Positions 1-7,428 of a stretch of DNA of 59,371 nt are shown in pieces (position 1 is the first letter of the stretch; every line of letters begins with the position of its first letter). The DNA comes from Pseudomonas sp. (GTDB lineage: Bacteria > Pseudomonadota > Gammaproteobacteria > Pseudomonadales > Pseudomonadaceae), in assembly GCF_030147005.1 (NCBI RefSeq), contig NZ_JASLAW010000048.1, forward strand, positions 1 through 59,371, read 5' to 3'. Both the position numbers and the translations under genes were made by a program. Below the pieces are notes generated by a model. The model saw nothing but the letters and a program-made list of their open reading frames with translations, had not been told where the DNA came from and searched no databases.

Positions 1-43
1 GACCCGAGCCCCCGATAGCGTCTGTATCCGGCTGCCTTTGACC

Positions 44-95
44 TTGTCAAAGTACGCACTATTCAGTAAGATCCGCCGTCTAATTTACAGGGCGG
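44..95 (+). promoter_or_regulatory. Candidate rplM-rpsI promoter and short leader hairpin
   Basis: A -35-like TTGTCA (44-49) lies 17 bases before a -10-like TAAGAT (67-72). A CCGCC/GGCGG hairpin (73-95) falls in the leader just before the rplM ribosome binding site. L13 autoregulates its operon in other bacteria, so the hairpin could serve in translational control; that role is inference. Confidence 0.45.
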
Positions 96-114
96 CCCCT
101 GAGGCTATTAAAGA

Positions 115-543
115 ATGACAACTTTTACTGCAAAACCGGAAACAGTTCAGCGCGACTGGTTTGTCGTCGACGCCGCTGGTCAGACCCTGGGTCGTCTGGC
201 CACTGAAGTCGCCAGCCGTCTGCGTGGCAAGCACAAGCCTGAATACACCCCGCACGTTGATACCGGTGACTACATTGTCATCATCAACGCTGAGCAGGTA
301 CGTGTTACCGGCAACAAAGCGCAAGACAAAATGTACTACCGTCACTCCGGTTTCCCAGGCGGTATCAAGTCTTCCAACTTTGAAGGCCTGATCTCCAAGA
401 AGCCTGAAGCCCCGATCGAAATCGCGGTCAAAGGCATGCTGCCTAAGGGCCCACTGGGTCGCGATATGTTTCGCAAGCTGAAAGTCTATGCGGGCGCTGT
501 ACACCCTCATGCTGCTCAGCAGCCCCAAGAACTGAAGTTTTAA
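115..543 (+). CDS. rplM: 50S ribosomal protein L13
   Basis: This 142-residue protein has the full length of bacterial L13, an early-assembling large-subunit protein that binds 23S rRNA. The N-terminal region contains the conserved DAAGQTLGRLAT stretch (about residues 19-30), and the usual MLPKGPLGRDMFRKL segment lies near residues 107-121. The ATG is preceded by a GAGG-type ribosome binding site around 100-103. rpsI follows after 14 bases, the near-universal L13-S9 pair, and a shared terminator follows rpsI. Nothing unusual is seen in the protein. Confidence 0.98.
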   Translation: MTTFTAKPETVQRDWFVVDAAGQTLGRLATEVASRLRGKHKPEYTPHVDTGDYIVIINAEQVRVTGNKAQDKMYYRHSGFPGGIKSSNFEGLISKKPEAPIEIAVKGMLPKGPLGRDMFRKLKVYAGAVHPHAAQQPQELKF

Positions 544-557
544 CGGAATAGTTCATT

Positions 558-950
558 ATGTCGGCGACTCAAAATTACGGCACTGGCCGTCGCAAAACCG
601 CAACCGCACGCGTTTTCCTGCGTCCGGGCACTGGTAACATCTCGATCAACAACCGCACTCTGGAAAACTTCTTCGGCCGCGAAACTGCCCGCATGGTAGT
701 TCGTCAGCCGCTGGAATTGACCGAGACCGTTGAAAAGTTCGACATCTACGTCACCGTTATCGGTGGCGGTGTAAGTGGTCAAGCTGGCGCAATCCGCCAC
801 GGTATCACTCGCGCTCTGATGCAGTACGACGAAACCCTGCGTGGCGCTCTGCGCAAAGCTGGCTTCGTAACTCGCGATGCTCGTGAAGTTGAACGTAAGA
901 AAGTCGGTCTGCGTAAAGCGCGTAAGCGTCCGCAGTACTCGAAGCGTTAA
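558..950 (+). CDS. rpsI: 30S ribosomal protein S9
   Basis: This 130-residue protein is full length for S9, the small-subunit head protein whose C-terminal tail reaches the P-site tRNA. The N-terminus carries the typical YGTGRRKTATARVFL segment, and the C-terminus ends in the basic KKVGLRKARKRPQYSKR tail with the conserved terminal SKR. It is the second gene of the rplM-rpsI operon, 14 bases after rplM, and a strong intrinsic terminator begins 17 bases after its stop codon. Confidence 0.98.
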   Translation: MSATQNYGTGRRKTATARVFLRPGTGNISINNRTLENFFGRETARMVVRQPLELTETVEKFDIYVTVIGGGVSGQAGAIRHGITRALMQYDETLRGALRKAGFVTRDAREVERKKVGLRKARKRPQYSKR

Positions 951-967
951 TTCGCTTTACGTTCCAC

Positions 968-1005
968 AAAAACGCCCAGTCTCCTCACGGAGCTGGGCGT
1001 TTTTT
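968..1005 (+). terminator. Intrinsic terminator after rpsI
   Basis: A stem AAAACGCCCAG/CTGGGCGTTTT with an internal CTCC/GGAG extension is followed by a run of T. It ends the rplM-rpsI transcript. Confidence 0.9.
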
Positions 1006-1043
1006 ATTGCCTGCGATTTATGCAGATTTTTCGCCGTGACAAC

Positions 1044-1070
1044 TTGCCACATCCGTAGACCCCCTATACT
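1044..1070 (+). promoter_or_regulatory. Candidate petABC promoter
   Basis: A -35-like TTGCCA (1044-1049) and a good -10 TATACT (1065-1070) are separated by only 15 bases. The rest of the 1006-1217 gap shows no other strong element, apart from a weaker TTGTCA/TACCAT pair at 1105-1133 with 17-base spacing. The assignment is tentative. Confidence 0.35.
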
Positions 1071-1217
1071 ACAAGGCCTGGGGGGAGAGGCCCGGGCAAT
1101 TCCCTTGTCATACGTGTGGCTTTTCATTACCATCCGTCAAAATTTTTATAAGTAAAAGATTCAATACTTAGTAGACGCCTGATTTAACAGGCCAAAAAGC
1201 TGATGGGAGAGGACTGA

Positions 1218-1811
1218 ATGAGCAATGACGGCGTGAATGCAGGCCGGCGTCGCTTCTTGGTAGCAGCCACATCCGTGGTGGGTGCTGCAGGAGCGGTGGG
1301 GGCTGCGGTCCCGTTCGTGGGGTCATGGTTTCCCAGTGCCAAGGCGAAAGCCGCAGGTGCACCGGTGAAGGTGAATGTCAGCAAGATCGAGCCAGGCCAG
1401 CAGATGATTGCTGAATGGCGCGGCCAGCCGGTGTTCATTGTTCGTCGTACGGAGGAAATCCTGGGGAATCTCAAGAAGATCGAAGGCCAGTTGTCTGACC
1501 CAAAATCCGAGAAGTCCGACCAACCCGCCTACGCCAAGAATGAAGCACGTTCGATCAAGCCGGAGATCCTGCTGCTGGTCGGTCTGTGTACCCACCTGGG
1601 TTGCTCACCTACCTTTCGCCCGGAAGTCGCTCCCGTCGACTTGGGTAAAGATTGGGTCGGCGGTTATTTCTGCCCCTGCCACGGTTCGCATTACGACCTC
1701 GCCGGCCGCGTCTACAAGTCTCAGCCCGCACCCTTGAACCTGCCGGTTCCTCCGCATACCTACGAAACTGACGACATCATTGTCATTGGCCTCGATAAGG
1801 AGAACGCGTGA
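1218..1811 (+). CDS. petA: Ubiquinol-cytochrome c reductase, Rieske iron-sulfur subunit
   Basis: This is the Rieske 2Fe-2S subunit of the cytochrome bc1 complex, which passes electrons from ubiquinol to cytochrome c1. The 197-residue protein starts with a twin-arginine-type signal (GRRRFLVAATS, about residues 10-20) and a hydrophobic anchor near residues 17-38. The two cluster-binding boxes are visible: CTHLGC near residues 125-130 and CPCHGSHYD near residues 153-161. It heads petA-petB-petC. Its TGA stop overlaps the petB ATG by one base, which suggests translational coupling. Confidence 0.97.
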   Translation: MSNDGVNAGRRRFLVAATSVVGAAGAVGAAVPFVGSWFPSAKAKAAGAPVKVNVSKIEPGQQMIAEWRGQPVFIVRRTEEILGNLKKIEGQLSDPKSEKSDQPAYAKNEARSIKPEILLLVGLCTHLGCSPTFRPEVAPVDLGKDWVGGYFCPCHGSHYDLAGRVYKSQPAPLNLPVPPHTYETDDIIVIGLDKENA

Positions 1812-3022
1812 TGAGCAAGTTCATGGATTGGGTGGATGCGCGCTTCCCCGCCACTAAAATGTGGGAAGACCATCTCAGCAAGTATTACGCACCGAAAAAC
1901 TTCAACTTCTTCTACTTCTTCGGCTCCCTGGCACTGCTGGTGCTGGTAAACCAGATCGTCACCGGTGTCTGGTTGACGATGAGCTACACCCCGTCGGCGG
2001 AAGAGGCGTTCGCCTCCGTCGAATACATCATGCGTGACGTCGAGTACGGTTCGATCCTGCGCCTGCTGCACTCTACCGGCGCATCGGCGTTCTTCATCGT
2101 CGTCTACCTGCACATGTTTCGTGGCTTGCTCTATGGTTCGTACCAGAAGCCGCGCGAGCTGGTGTGGGTGTTCGGCATGCTGATCTACCTGGCGCTGATG
2201 GCTGAAGCCTTCATGGGCTACCTGCTGCCATGGGGCCAGATGTCGTACTGGGGCGCCCAGGTGATCATCTCGCTGTTCGGTGCGATTCCGGTGATCGGCA
2301 ACGACCTGACTCAGTGGATCCGTGGTGACTACCTGATCTCCGGCATCACCCTGAACCGCTTCTTCGCTTTGCACGTCGTCGCCTTGCCGATCGTGATCCT
2401 GGGCCTGGTGGTGTTGCACATCCTGGCACTGCATGAGGTGGGCTCCAACAACCCGGATGGCGTGGACATCAAGAAGCACAAGGACGAGAACGGCATCCCA
2501 CTGGATGGCATCCCGTTCCACCCTTATTACACCGTCAAAGACATTGTCGGCGTGGTCGTGTTTCTGTTCGTGTTCTGCTCGATCGTGTTCTTTTTCCCGG
2601 AGATGGGTGGTTATTTCCTGGAGAAGCCTAACTTCGAACAAGCCAACGCTTTCAAGACGCCCGAGCACATTGCGCCGGTCTGGTACTTCACGCCGTTCTA
2701 CGCAATCCTGCGTGCAATCCCCGACAAACTCATGGGCGTGATCGCCATGGGCGCGGCGATTGCGGTGCTGTTCGTGCTGCCGTGGCTGGATCGCAGCCCG
2801 GTCAAGTCCATGCGCTACAAGGGTTGGCTGAGCAAGATCTGGCTGTGGGTGTTCTGCATCTCGTTCGTGATCCTGGGTGTGCTGGGCGTATTGGCGCCAA
2901 CCCCTGAGCGTACGTTGCTGTCGCAGGTCTGCACCTTCCTGTACTTCGCCTACTTCATTCTGATGCCGTTCTACACCCGGCTCGAGAAGACCAAACCGGT
3001 TCCGGAAAGGGTGACTGGCTGA
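1811..3022 (+). CDS. petB: Cytochrome b subunit of the bc1 complex
   Basis: This 403-residue multi-spanning protein is the diheme cytochrome b that holds the Qo and Qi quinol sites. The haem-ligand helices are recognisable (LLHSTGASAFFIVVYLHMFRG, and FALHVVALPIVILGLVVLHI further on), as is the Qo-loop sequence PEHIAPVWYF with its PVWY variant of PEWY. The start was placed at the ATG at 1811, which forms TGATG with petA; a GTG three bases earlier is possible. Its stop overlaps the petC ATG in the same way. Length suits the long proteobacterial cytochrome b. Confidence 0.97.
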   Translation: MSKFMDWVDARFPATKMWEDHLSKYYAPKNFNFFYFFGSLALLVLVNQIVTGVWLTMSYTPSAEEAFASVEYIMRDVEYGSILRLLHSTGASAFFIVVYLHMFRGLLYGSYQKPRELVWVFGMLIYLALMAEAFMGYLLPWGQMSYWGAQVIISLFGAIPVIGNDLTQWIRGDYLISGITLNRFFALHVVALPIVILGLVVLHILALHEVGSNNPDGVDIKKHKDENGIPLDGIPFHPYYTVKDIVGVVVFLFVFCSIVFFFPEMGGYFLEKPNFEQANAFKTPEHIAPVWYFTPFYAILRAIPDKLMGVIAMGAAIAVLFVLPWLDRSPVKSMRYKGWLSKIWLWVFCISFVILGVLGVLAPTPERTLLSQVCTFLYFAYFILMPFYTRLEKTKPVPERVTG

Positions 3023-3801
3023 TGAAAAAATTATTCGTTGCATTAGTGCTTGCGGCCTTGCCGCTGCTGTCTTTGGCCGCCGAACATGGCGCGGAACTGG
3101 AAAAAGTCGACATCGACGTCTCCGATAAAGCCGCTTTGCAAGATGGTGCACGCACGTTCGCCAACTACTGCATGGGCTGCCACAGCGCCAAGTTCCAGCG
3201 CTACGAGCGGGTTGCCGATGACTTGGGCATCCCCCATGAGTTGATGCTGCAGAACCTGGTGTTCACCGGTGCCAAAATCGGCGATCACATGAACATCGGC
3301 ATGCAACCGGCGGATGCCAAGGCGTGGTTCGGCGCAGCACCGCCCGACCTGACTCTGGTGGCTCGCGTACGCGGCACCGACTGGCTCTACGGCTACCTTA
3401 AATCCTTCTACGAAGACCCGGCTCGCCCTTGGGGAGTGAACAACAAAGTGTTCCCGAACGTCGGTATGCCTAACGTTCTGGTCGGCCTTCAGGGTCGACA
3501 AGTGGTAGGATGCAAGCAGGTTCAGGTCGTTGAAGACGGCAAGAAGCAATATGATCCGTTGACCGGCACGCCGCTGACTCATGAAGCGTGCGATCAACTG
3601 ACCATCGTGCCCAAGACCGGCACGCTGAACGAAGAGCAGTTCGACGAGAAGGTCAAGAATCTGGTGACCTTCCTGGCCTACTCGGCCAATCCGGTCAAAC
3701 TGCAGCATCAGCGCATCGGTACTTACGTCTTGCTGTACCTGGCTTTCTTCTTCGTATTCGCCTATCTGCTCAAACGCGAGTACTGGAAGGATGTGCATTG
3801 A
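3022..3801 (+). CDS. petC: Cytochrome c1 subunit of the bc1 complex
   Basis: Cytochrome c1 takes electrons from the Rieske protein and delivers them to soluble cytochrome c. The 259-residue precursor begins with a signal peptide (MKKLFVALVLAALPLLSLAA). The haem c motif CMGCH lies near residues 51-55, and a C-terminal membrane anchor (about residues 233-251) is followed by a basic end. A candidate methionine ligand region is present in the middle of the chain. It is the last pet gene; the downstream gap holds the large hairpin before sspA. Confidence 0.96.
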   Translation: MKKLFVALVLAALPLLSLAAEHGAELEKVDIDVSDKAALQDGARTFANYCMGCHSAKFQRYERVADDLGIPHELMLQNLVFTGAKIGDHMNIGMQPADAKAWFGAAPPDLTLVARVRGTDWLYGYLKSFYEDPARPWGVNNKVFPNVGMPNVLVGLQGRQVVGCKQVQVVEDGKKQYDPLTGTPLTHEACDQLTIVPKTGTLNEEQFDEKVKNLVTFLAYSANPVKLQHQRIGTYVLLYLAFFFVFAYLLKREYWKDVH

Positions 3802-3830
3802 TCCAACCGTAAGCAATTGCTGTTAATCTT

Positions 3831-3910
3831 GCGCGCCCAGCGGCATCTCTGAACACGTAGCGCCGGTTGTACCGGACGTTACAGAGATGCTCTCTGGGCG
3901 CGCTCGTTTT
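3831..3910 (+). terminator. Layered long hairpin with T run between petC and sspA
   Basis: Three nested helices are visible: outer GCGCGCCCAG (3831-3840) with CTGGGCGCGC (3894-3903), middle GCATCTCTG (3843-3851) with CAGAGATGC (3882-3890), and an apical CCGGT/ACCGG hairpin (3863-3875). A TCGTTTTT tail follows. The outer stem and T run fit an intrinsic terminator for petABC. The size and layering are unusual, so it may also act as an sspA leader or attenuator; that is inference. Confidence 0.7.
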
Positions 3911-3948
3911 TGAGCTTTCGATAATTTCAACAAGCGAGGAGGACCGCC

Positions 3949-4566
3949 ATGGGCGTGACCAACCGGTTGGCCTGTTACTCCGACCCCGCCGACCACTATT
4001 CCCATCGAGTACGCATCGTGCTCGCAGAGAAGGGTGTCAGCGCCGAGATCATCAGTGTGGAGGCGGGCCGTCAGCCGCCGAAACTGATCGAAGTGAACCC
4101 TTACGGCAGCTTGCCCACCCTGGTCGATCGTGACCTGGCGTTGTGGGAGTCAACCGTGGTGATGGAATACTTGGATGAGCGTTACCCACATCCCCCTTTG
4201 CTGCCGGTGTACCCGGTCGCGCGTGCCAACAGCCGCCTGCTGATCCATCGGATCCAGCGTGACTGGTGCGGGTTGGTGGATGTGATTCTGGATTCACGTT
4301 CCAAAGAAGCCGCTCGGGTGCAGGCGCGTAAGGAATTGCGTGAAAGCCTGACCGGTGTTTCGCCGCTGTTCGCCGATAAACCTTTTTTCCTCAGCGAGGA
4401 ACAAAGCCTGGTGGATTGCTGCCTATTACCCATACTCTGGCGCTTGCCGATTCTGGGCATTGAACTGCCACGGCCGGCCAAGCCGCTGCTTGATTACATG
4501 GAGCGCCAATTTGCGCGTGAGGCTTTCCAGGCGAGTCTGTCTGGCGTCGAACGCGATATGCGCTAA
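3949..4566 (+). CDS. sspA: Stringent starvation protein A (GST-fold RNA polymerase-associated factor)
   Basis: This 205-residue protein has a glutathione-S-transferase fold: an N-terminal thioredoxin-like domain (YSDPADHYSHRVRIVLAEKG, about residues 11-30; NPYGSLPTLVD, about residues 50-60) and an all-helical C-terminal half. SspA binds RNA polymerase holoenzyme during starvation and, in related species, activates stationary-phase, acid-tolerance and virulence genes. The catalytic cysteine seen in some GSTs is absent from the usual place, as expected for SspA. A GAGGAGG ribosome binding site precedes the ATG. sspB follows after 17 bases, the standard pair. Confidence 0.94.
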   Translation: MGVTNRLACYSDPADHYSHRVRIVLAEKGVSAEIISVEAGRQPPKLIEVNPYGSLPTLVDRDLALWESTVVMEYLDERYPHPPLLPVYPVARANSRLLIHRIQRDWCGLVDVILDSRSKEAARVQARKELRESLTGVSPLFADKPFFLSEEQSLVDCCLLPILWRLPILGIELPRPAKPLLDYMERQFAREAFQASLSGVERDMR

Positions 4567-4583
4567 GGCTTAAGGAGCCGTTG

Positions 4584-5003
4584 ATGAACTCCAGTCGACC
4601 TTATCTGGTCCGCGCGCTCTATGAGTGGATTGTGGACAATGATTGCACCCCGCACATGCTGGTGAACTCTGAATTTCCGGCGGTTCAGGTTCCGCAGGGT
4701 TTTGCCAGCGACGGACAGATTGTATTGAATGTATCGCCCAGTGCCGTGCGCCACCTGCACATGGACAACGAGGCGGTCAGTTTCGAAGGGCGTTTTGGCG
4801 GTGTGCCGCATACGCTGTTCGTGCCGATTGGCGCCATCCTCGGGATTTATGCCCGTGAGAACGGGCAAGGCATGGTGTTCGATCTGGAATCGCCTTTCGA
4901 GGACGACGACACGATCGAAGGCGAAGGCGGCGATGATATGCCGCCACCGGATAACGAGCCGCCGCGCCCCACTGGCCGGCCGAGCTTGAAAGTGGTGAAG
5001 TAA
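4584..5003 (+). CDS. sspB: ClpXP adaptor protein SspB
   Basis: SspB delivers ssrA-tagged peptides from stalled ribosomes to the ClpXP protease. The 139-residue protein shows the expected layout: a globular substrate-binding domain beginning SSRPYLVRALYEWIVDND (about residues 3-20), a long acidic and proline-rich linker (about residues 100-130), and a short C-terminal ClpX-tethering motif ending RPSLKVVK. The ATG at 4584 was preferred over the overlapping TTG at 4581 because AAGGAG lies at a good distance upstream. A terminator follows. Confidence 0.95.
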   Translation: MNSSRPYLVRALYEWIVDNDCTPHMLVNSEFPAVQVPQGFASDGQIVLNVSPSAVRHLHMDNEAVSFEGRFGGVPHTLFVPIGAILGIYARENGQGMVFDLESPFEDDDTIEGEGGDDMPPPDNEPPRPTGRPSLKVVK

Positions 5004-5028
5004 GGGGCTGCTGCCTTCGGGCGAGCCT

Positions 5029-5064
5029 GAAAAAATGCCTCGGCGGTTGCCGGGGCATTTTTTT
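5029..5064 (+). terminator. Intrinsic terminator after sspB
   Basis: A stem AAATGCC-T-CGGC / GCCG-G-GGCATTT with a GGTT loop is followed by a run of seven T. It is roughly symmetric and ends the sspAB transcript. Confidence 0.88.
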
Positions 5065-5162
5065 GCCTGTGGGACAGGGATGAAAGTCGCGACAGGAACG
5101 GTGATCGTACAACCGCCATGGGCTATGATGCGTGTTCAGCTCACCGAGAAAGATGATTCATC

Positions 5163-5912
5163 ATGGAAAACGCCAACGCCGCCCCACGTCTCCCCCGCAA
5201 GCGCCGCAGCCTTGCCCAGGAATTGGTTACGGTGTTGTCCGAACAAATCCGCGACGGCCAGCTCAAGCGTGGCGACAAGCTGCCCACCGAGTCGGCGATC
5301 ATGGAGGCCCATGGCGTCAGCCGTACCGTGGTGCGCGAGGCGATCTCGCGCTTGCAGGCGGCGGGGCAGGTGGAGACGCGTCACGGTATCGGTACTTTTG
5401 TATTGGACACGCCAAGCCCGAGCGGTTTCCGCATTGACCCGGCTACTGTAGTGACGTTGCGCGATGTGTTGGCGATTCTGGAGTTGCGTATCAGCCTGGA
5501 AGTGGAATCGGCAGGCCTGGCTGCCTTGCGCCGCAGTGATGAACAACTGGCGGCGATGCGTGCCGCCCTCGATGCGCTGAATGAAAGCGCGGCCCATGCG
5601 GGTGACGCAGTGGCGTCAGACTTCGCGTTCCACCTGGAAATTGCGCTGTCCACCGGCAACCGTTACTTCACCGACATCATGACTCACCTGGGCACCAGCA
5701 TCATTCCACGTACCCGCCTCAATTCGGCGCGCCTGGCTCATGATGACCAGCAGCACTACATGGGGCGTTTGAGTCGCGAGCATGAAGAGATTTATGAAGC
5801 GATCGCCCGCCAGGATTCGGACGCGGCGCGGGCGGCGATGCGGCTGCACTTGACCAACAGTCGCGAGCGGCTGCGCCATGCCCATGAAGAGGCGGAGGCG
5901 CAGCGGGGTTAA
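5163..5912 (+). CDS. FadR-subfamily GntR transcriptional regulator (FCD domain)
   Basis: The 249-residue protein has an N-terminal winged helix (about residues 14-82; GDKLPTESAIMEAHGVSRTVVREAISRL is the diagnostic helix-turn-helix region) and a C-terminal FCD ligand domain. Candidate metal-binding residues are Asp/His in DFAFHLE and histidines in HEEIYEAI and MRLHL. FCD regulators commonly repress sugar-acid catabolic genes until an acid ligand binds. The aldarate genes begin about 1.5 kb downstream, so it is probably their repressor, acting at the palindrome 7351-7370. That link is inferred from position only, because a phospholipase-like gene lies between. Confidence 0.88.
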   Translation: MENANAAPRLPRKRRSLAQELVTVLSEQIRDGQLKRGDKLPTESAIMEAHGVSRTVVREAISRLQAAGQVETRHGIGTFVLDTPSPSGFRIDPATVVTLRDVLAILELRISLEVESAGLAALRRSDEQLAAMRAALDALNESAAHAGDAVASDFAFHLEIALSTGNRYFTDIMTHLGTSIIPRTRLNSARLAHDDQQHYMGRLSREHEEIYEAIARQDSDAARAAMRLHLTNSRERLRHAHEEAEAQRG

Positions 5913-5924
5913 GCCTCTGCCCCC

Positions 5925-6021
5925 GTAGGAGCGAGCTTGCTCGCCAAAGACTCAGAAGCACCGCGTTTATTCAGAGCGTGCGCTGTGGCCTCAAGATCTT
6001 CGCAAGCAAGCTCGTTCCTAC
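5925..6021. repeat. REPIN (paired inverted REP elements)
   Basis: The left half GTAGGAGCGAGCTTGCTCGC (5925-5944) and the right half TTCGCAAGCAAGCTCGTTCC (5999-6018) plus TAC form an imperfect inverted pair around a ~55-base spacer. It lies between the convergent FadR-type and phospholipase-like genes. The right half carries a couple of substitutions, so it is older or more diverged than the copy at 9854. Confidence 0.85.
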
Positions 6022-6036
6022 AAAGGAAAGCAGCCG

Positions 6037-7194
6037 TTAGCTGGCGGGTTGATTGGGCTCGTAGTCCTTGAGCAACAAATACGTACTCCACCCCCACCAA
6101 TCATCCGTCCAACGCTTGTCGTTCAAGTCATTGACCTGCTTGCGCCGCAGCACCTTGTCCCCCTCCATCCTGAACAGCGGCGAGAAGTTATTCGCCGGAT
6201 TCTGCGCCGCCCTCAGGTCCGGCACATACAACGATGCCTTGAAGTTAGCCGGGGAGGGCGCGACACCGCTGATGAAGGTTTCGAAAATGTCATCCGCCGA
6301 AGCCTGCACCGCACGTTTGACCTGCACCCGATTGTCCGCATCAATAGCGTCGAAATAGCGTTTATCTCCATAGGCGTGCCACTGGTCTCCCATGGCGTTG
6401 CTTACCTTAAGCCCGAACTTGCTGTCTTCGTCATGCATGAAGCGGCTGATCAGCGACCCCAGCTCTCCAGGCGTGACCTCTGCCGCCAGTTGCTTGCGTG
6501 GGACGCGCAGGTGGCCGGCGGAAAACAGGTCGGTGAGGAAGTGATCGGCAAAGCTGTTCATGGCGTACGCCAATTCCAATGCCTGGTCGGTGCCGGTTTG
6601 ATGAGCGGCCAGCGCCTGTTGCAGGGCCGCAGTATGGCCAGCCAGGTAGGCGGACAATGCCCATTCGCCGAAATGGTCGGCATTGTCCGCCGCCAGTTTC
6701 AGATAGCGCCCCAGAGGGACCAATGCAGACACCGCGCTGCCGCCACCGGTGATGCGATTCCACTCCTCGGACAACGTATCACCCAGGTCGTCATAGGCTT
6801 GATGGGGTTGCTTGCCGTCTTTAATAGCCTGTTTTACTGCATTGATCTCTTTTTGCATCACCGCGAGGATCTTGCCGGCTTCTTCCCGCGAAGCAGGTAG
6901 CACCGCCAGTGAATCGAAGGCCGCGGTGAAGCGTTGCACGCGGTCGGCAGGGGAGGTGCCATCGCTGATAGGTCGGCCGGGGATACCATAAAAGTCGCCA
7001 CCCAGAGCAAGCACTTGACCATAGGTGAGGGCCAGTCCGTTGGGCAAATGCAGTTGCACGTCTCGCGCCGGGATCGATGCGGCGTCCTTGGCAAAACGCA
7101 ACAGCGTGTCGTCGCCGATGGCGGTGTGCTCACCACCTTCAAAGCGCAGGGTAGGGGGCGTCTTTGTGGGGGCGGGGTATCGAAGGCCTGACAT
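6037..7194 (-). CDS. Zinc-dependent phospholipase C-like protein, no signal peptide
   Basis: This 385-residue protein carries a pattern that matches the zinc-ligand spacing of bacterial zinc phospholipase C (H-x3-D-x5-H): His218, Asp222 and His228 in ADHFLTDLFSAGH. Other candidate ligands are His23 (GEHTAIGDD), Asp67 (GGDFYG), His174, His187, and His273/Asp277 (WHAYGD). The N-terminus is hydrophilic with no Sec or Tat signal, so cytoplasmic location or an unusual export route is expected. Similar Pseudomonas proteins are commonly labelled phospholipases; the exact substrate cannot be told from sequence. It has its own short upstream region with a perfect palindrome, and it interrupts the aldarate locus in the opposite direction. 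Confidence 0.72.
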   Translation of the reverse strand: MSGLRYPAPTKTPPTLRFEGGEHTAIGDDTLLRFAKDAASIPARDVQLHLPNGLALTYGQVLALGGDFYGIPGRPISDGTSPADRVQRFTAAFDSLAVLPASREEAGKILAVMQKEINAVKQAIKDGKQPHQAYDDLGDTLSEEWNRITGGGSAVSALVPLGRYLKLAADNADHFGEWALSAYLAGHTAALQQALAAHQTGTDQALELAYAMNSFADHFLTDLFSAGHLRVPRKQLAAEVTPGELGSLISRFMHDEDSKFGLKVSNAMGDQWHAYGDKRYFDAIDADNRVQVKRAVQASADDIFETFISGVAPSPANFKASLYVPDLRAAQNPANNFSPLFRMEGDKVLRRKQVNDLNDKRWTDDWWGWSTYLLLKDYEPNQPAS

Positions 7195-7230
7195 GTTAGC
7201 TCCTTGCTATGTCGTAAAAAATGTCCATTT

Positions 7231-7250
7231 AACTGTATGTGTATACAGTT
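7231..7250. promoter_or_regulatory. 20-bp perfect palindrome upstream of the phospholipase-like gene
   Basis: AACTGTAT-GTGT-ATACAGTT is a perfect 8-bp inverted repeat with a 4-base centre. It lies 37 bases upstream of the leftward phospholipase-like start, a typical operator position. The binding protein is unknown. Confidence 0.5.
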
Positions 7251-7350
7251 GTGTCGAGCATAGGACGGAAATTTCTTACGTCAAGGAACGCGTTTCAACG
7301 GCACGCTTCGGACAAGCGTCGATGAATTGCAGTTGACGAATTATTTTATA

Positions 7351-7370
7351 GTTGTACGATGACGTACGAC
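7351..7370. promoter_or_regulatory. Candidate FadR/GntR operator upstream of kdgD
   Basis: GTTGTACG-ATGA-CGTACGAC is an inverted repeat with 7 of 8 matching positions, 58 bases upstream of the kdgD ATG. The short TNGTAC/GTACNA arms resemble sites of FadR-subfamily regulators. A -10-like TATAGT (7347-7352) overlaps its left edge, consistent with repression. The regulator assignment is inference. Confidence 0.5.
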
Positions 7371-7428
7371 ATCACTTAAACCAACAACAACGCTTTCTTC
7401 AGAAAGTATTCGCCAGGGTGTTCGAATA

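Noticed and set aside
85..528. Leftward open frame opposite rplM
   Set aside because: It is antisense to a clear L13 gene, with no ribosome binding site and no family match.
1760..3151. 463-codon leftward frame opposite petB
   Set aside because: It has the His/Arg/Gln-rich composition typical of the antisense of a GC-rich gene, and petB is certain.
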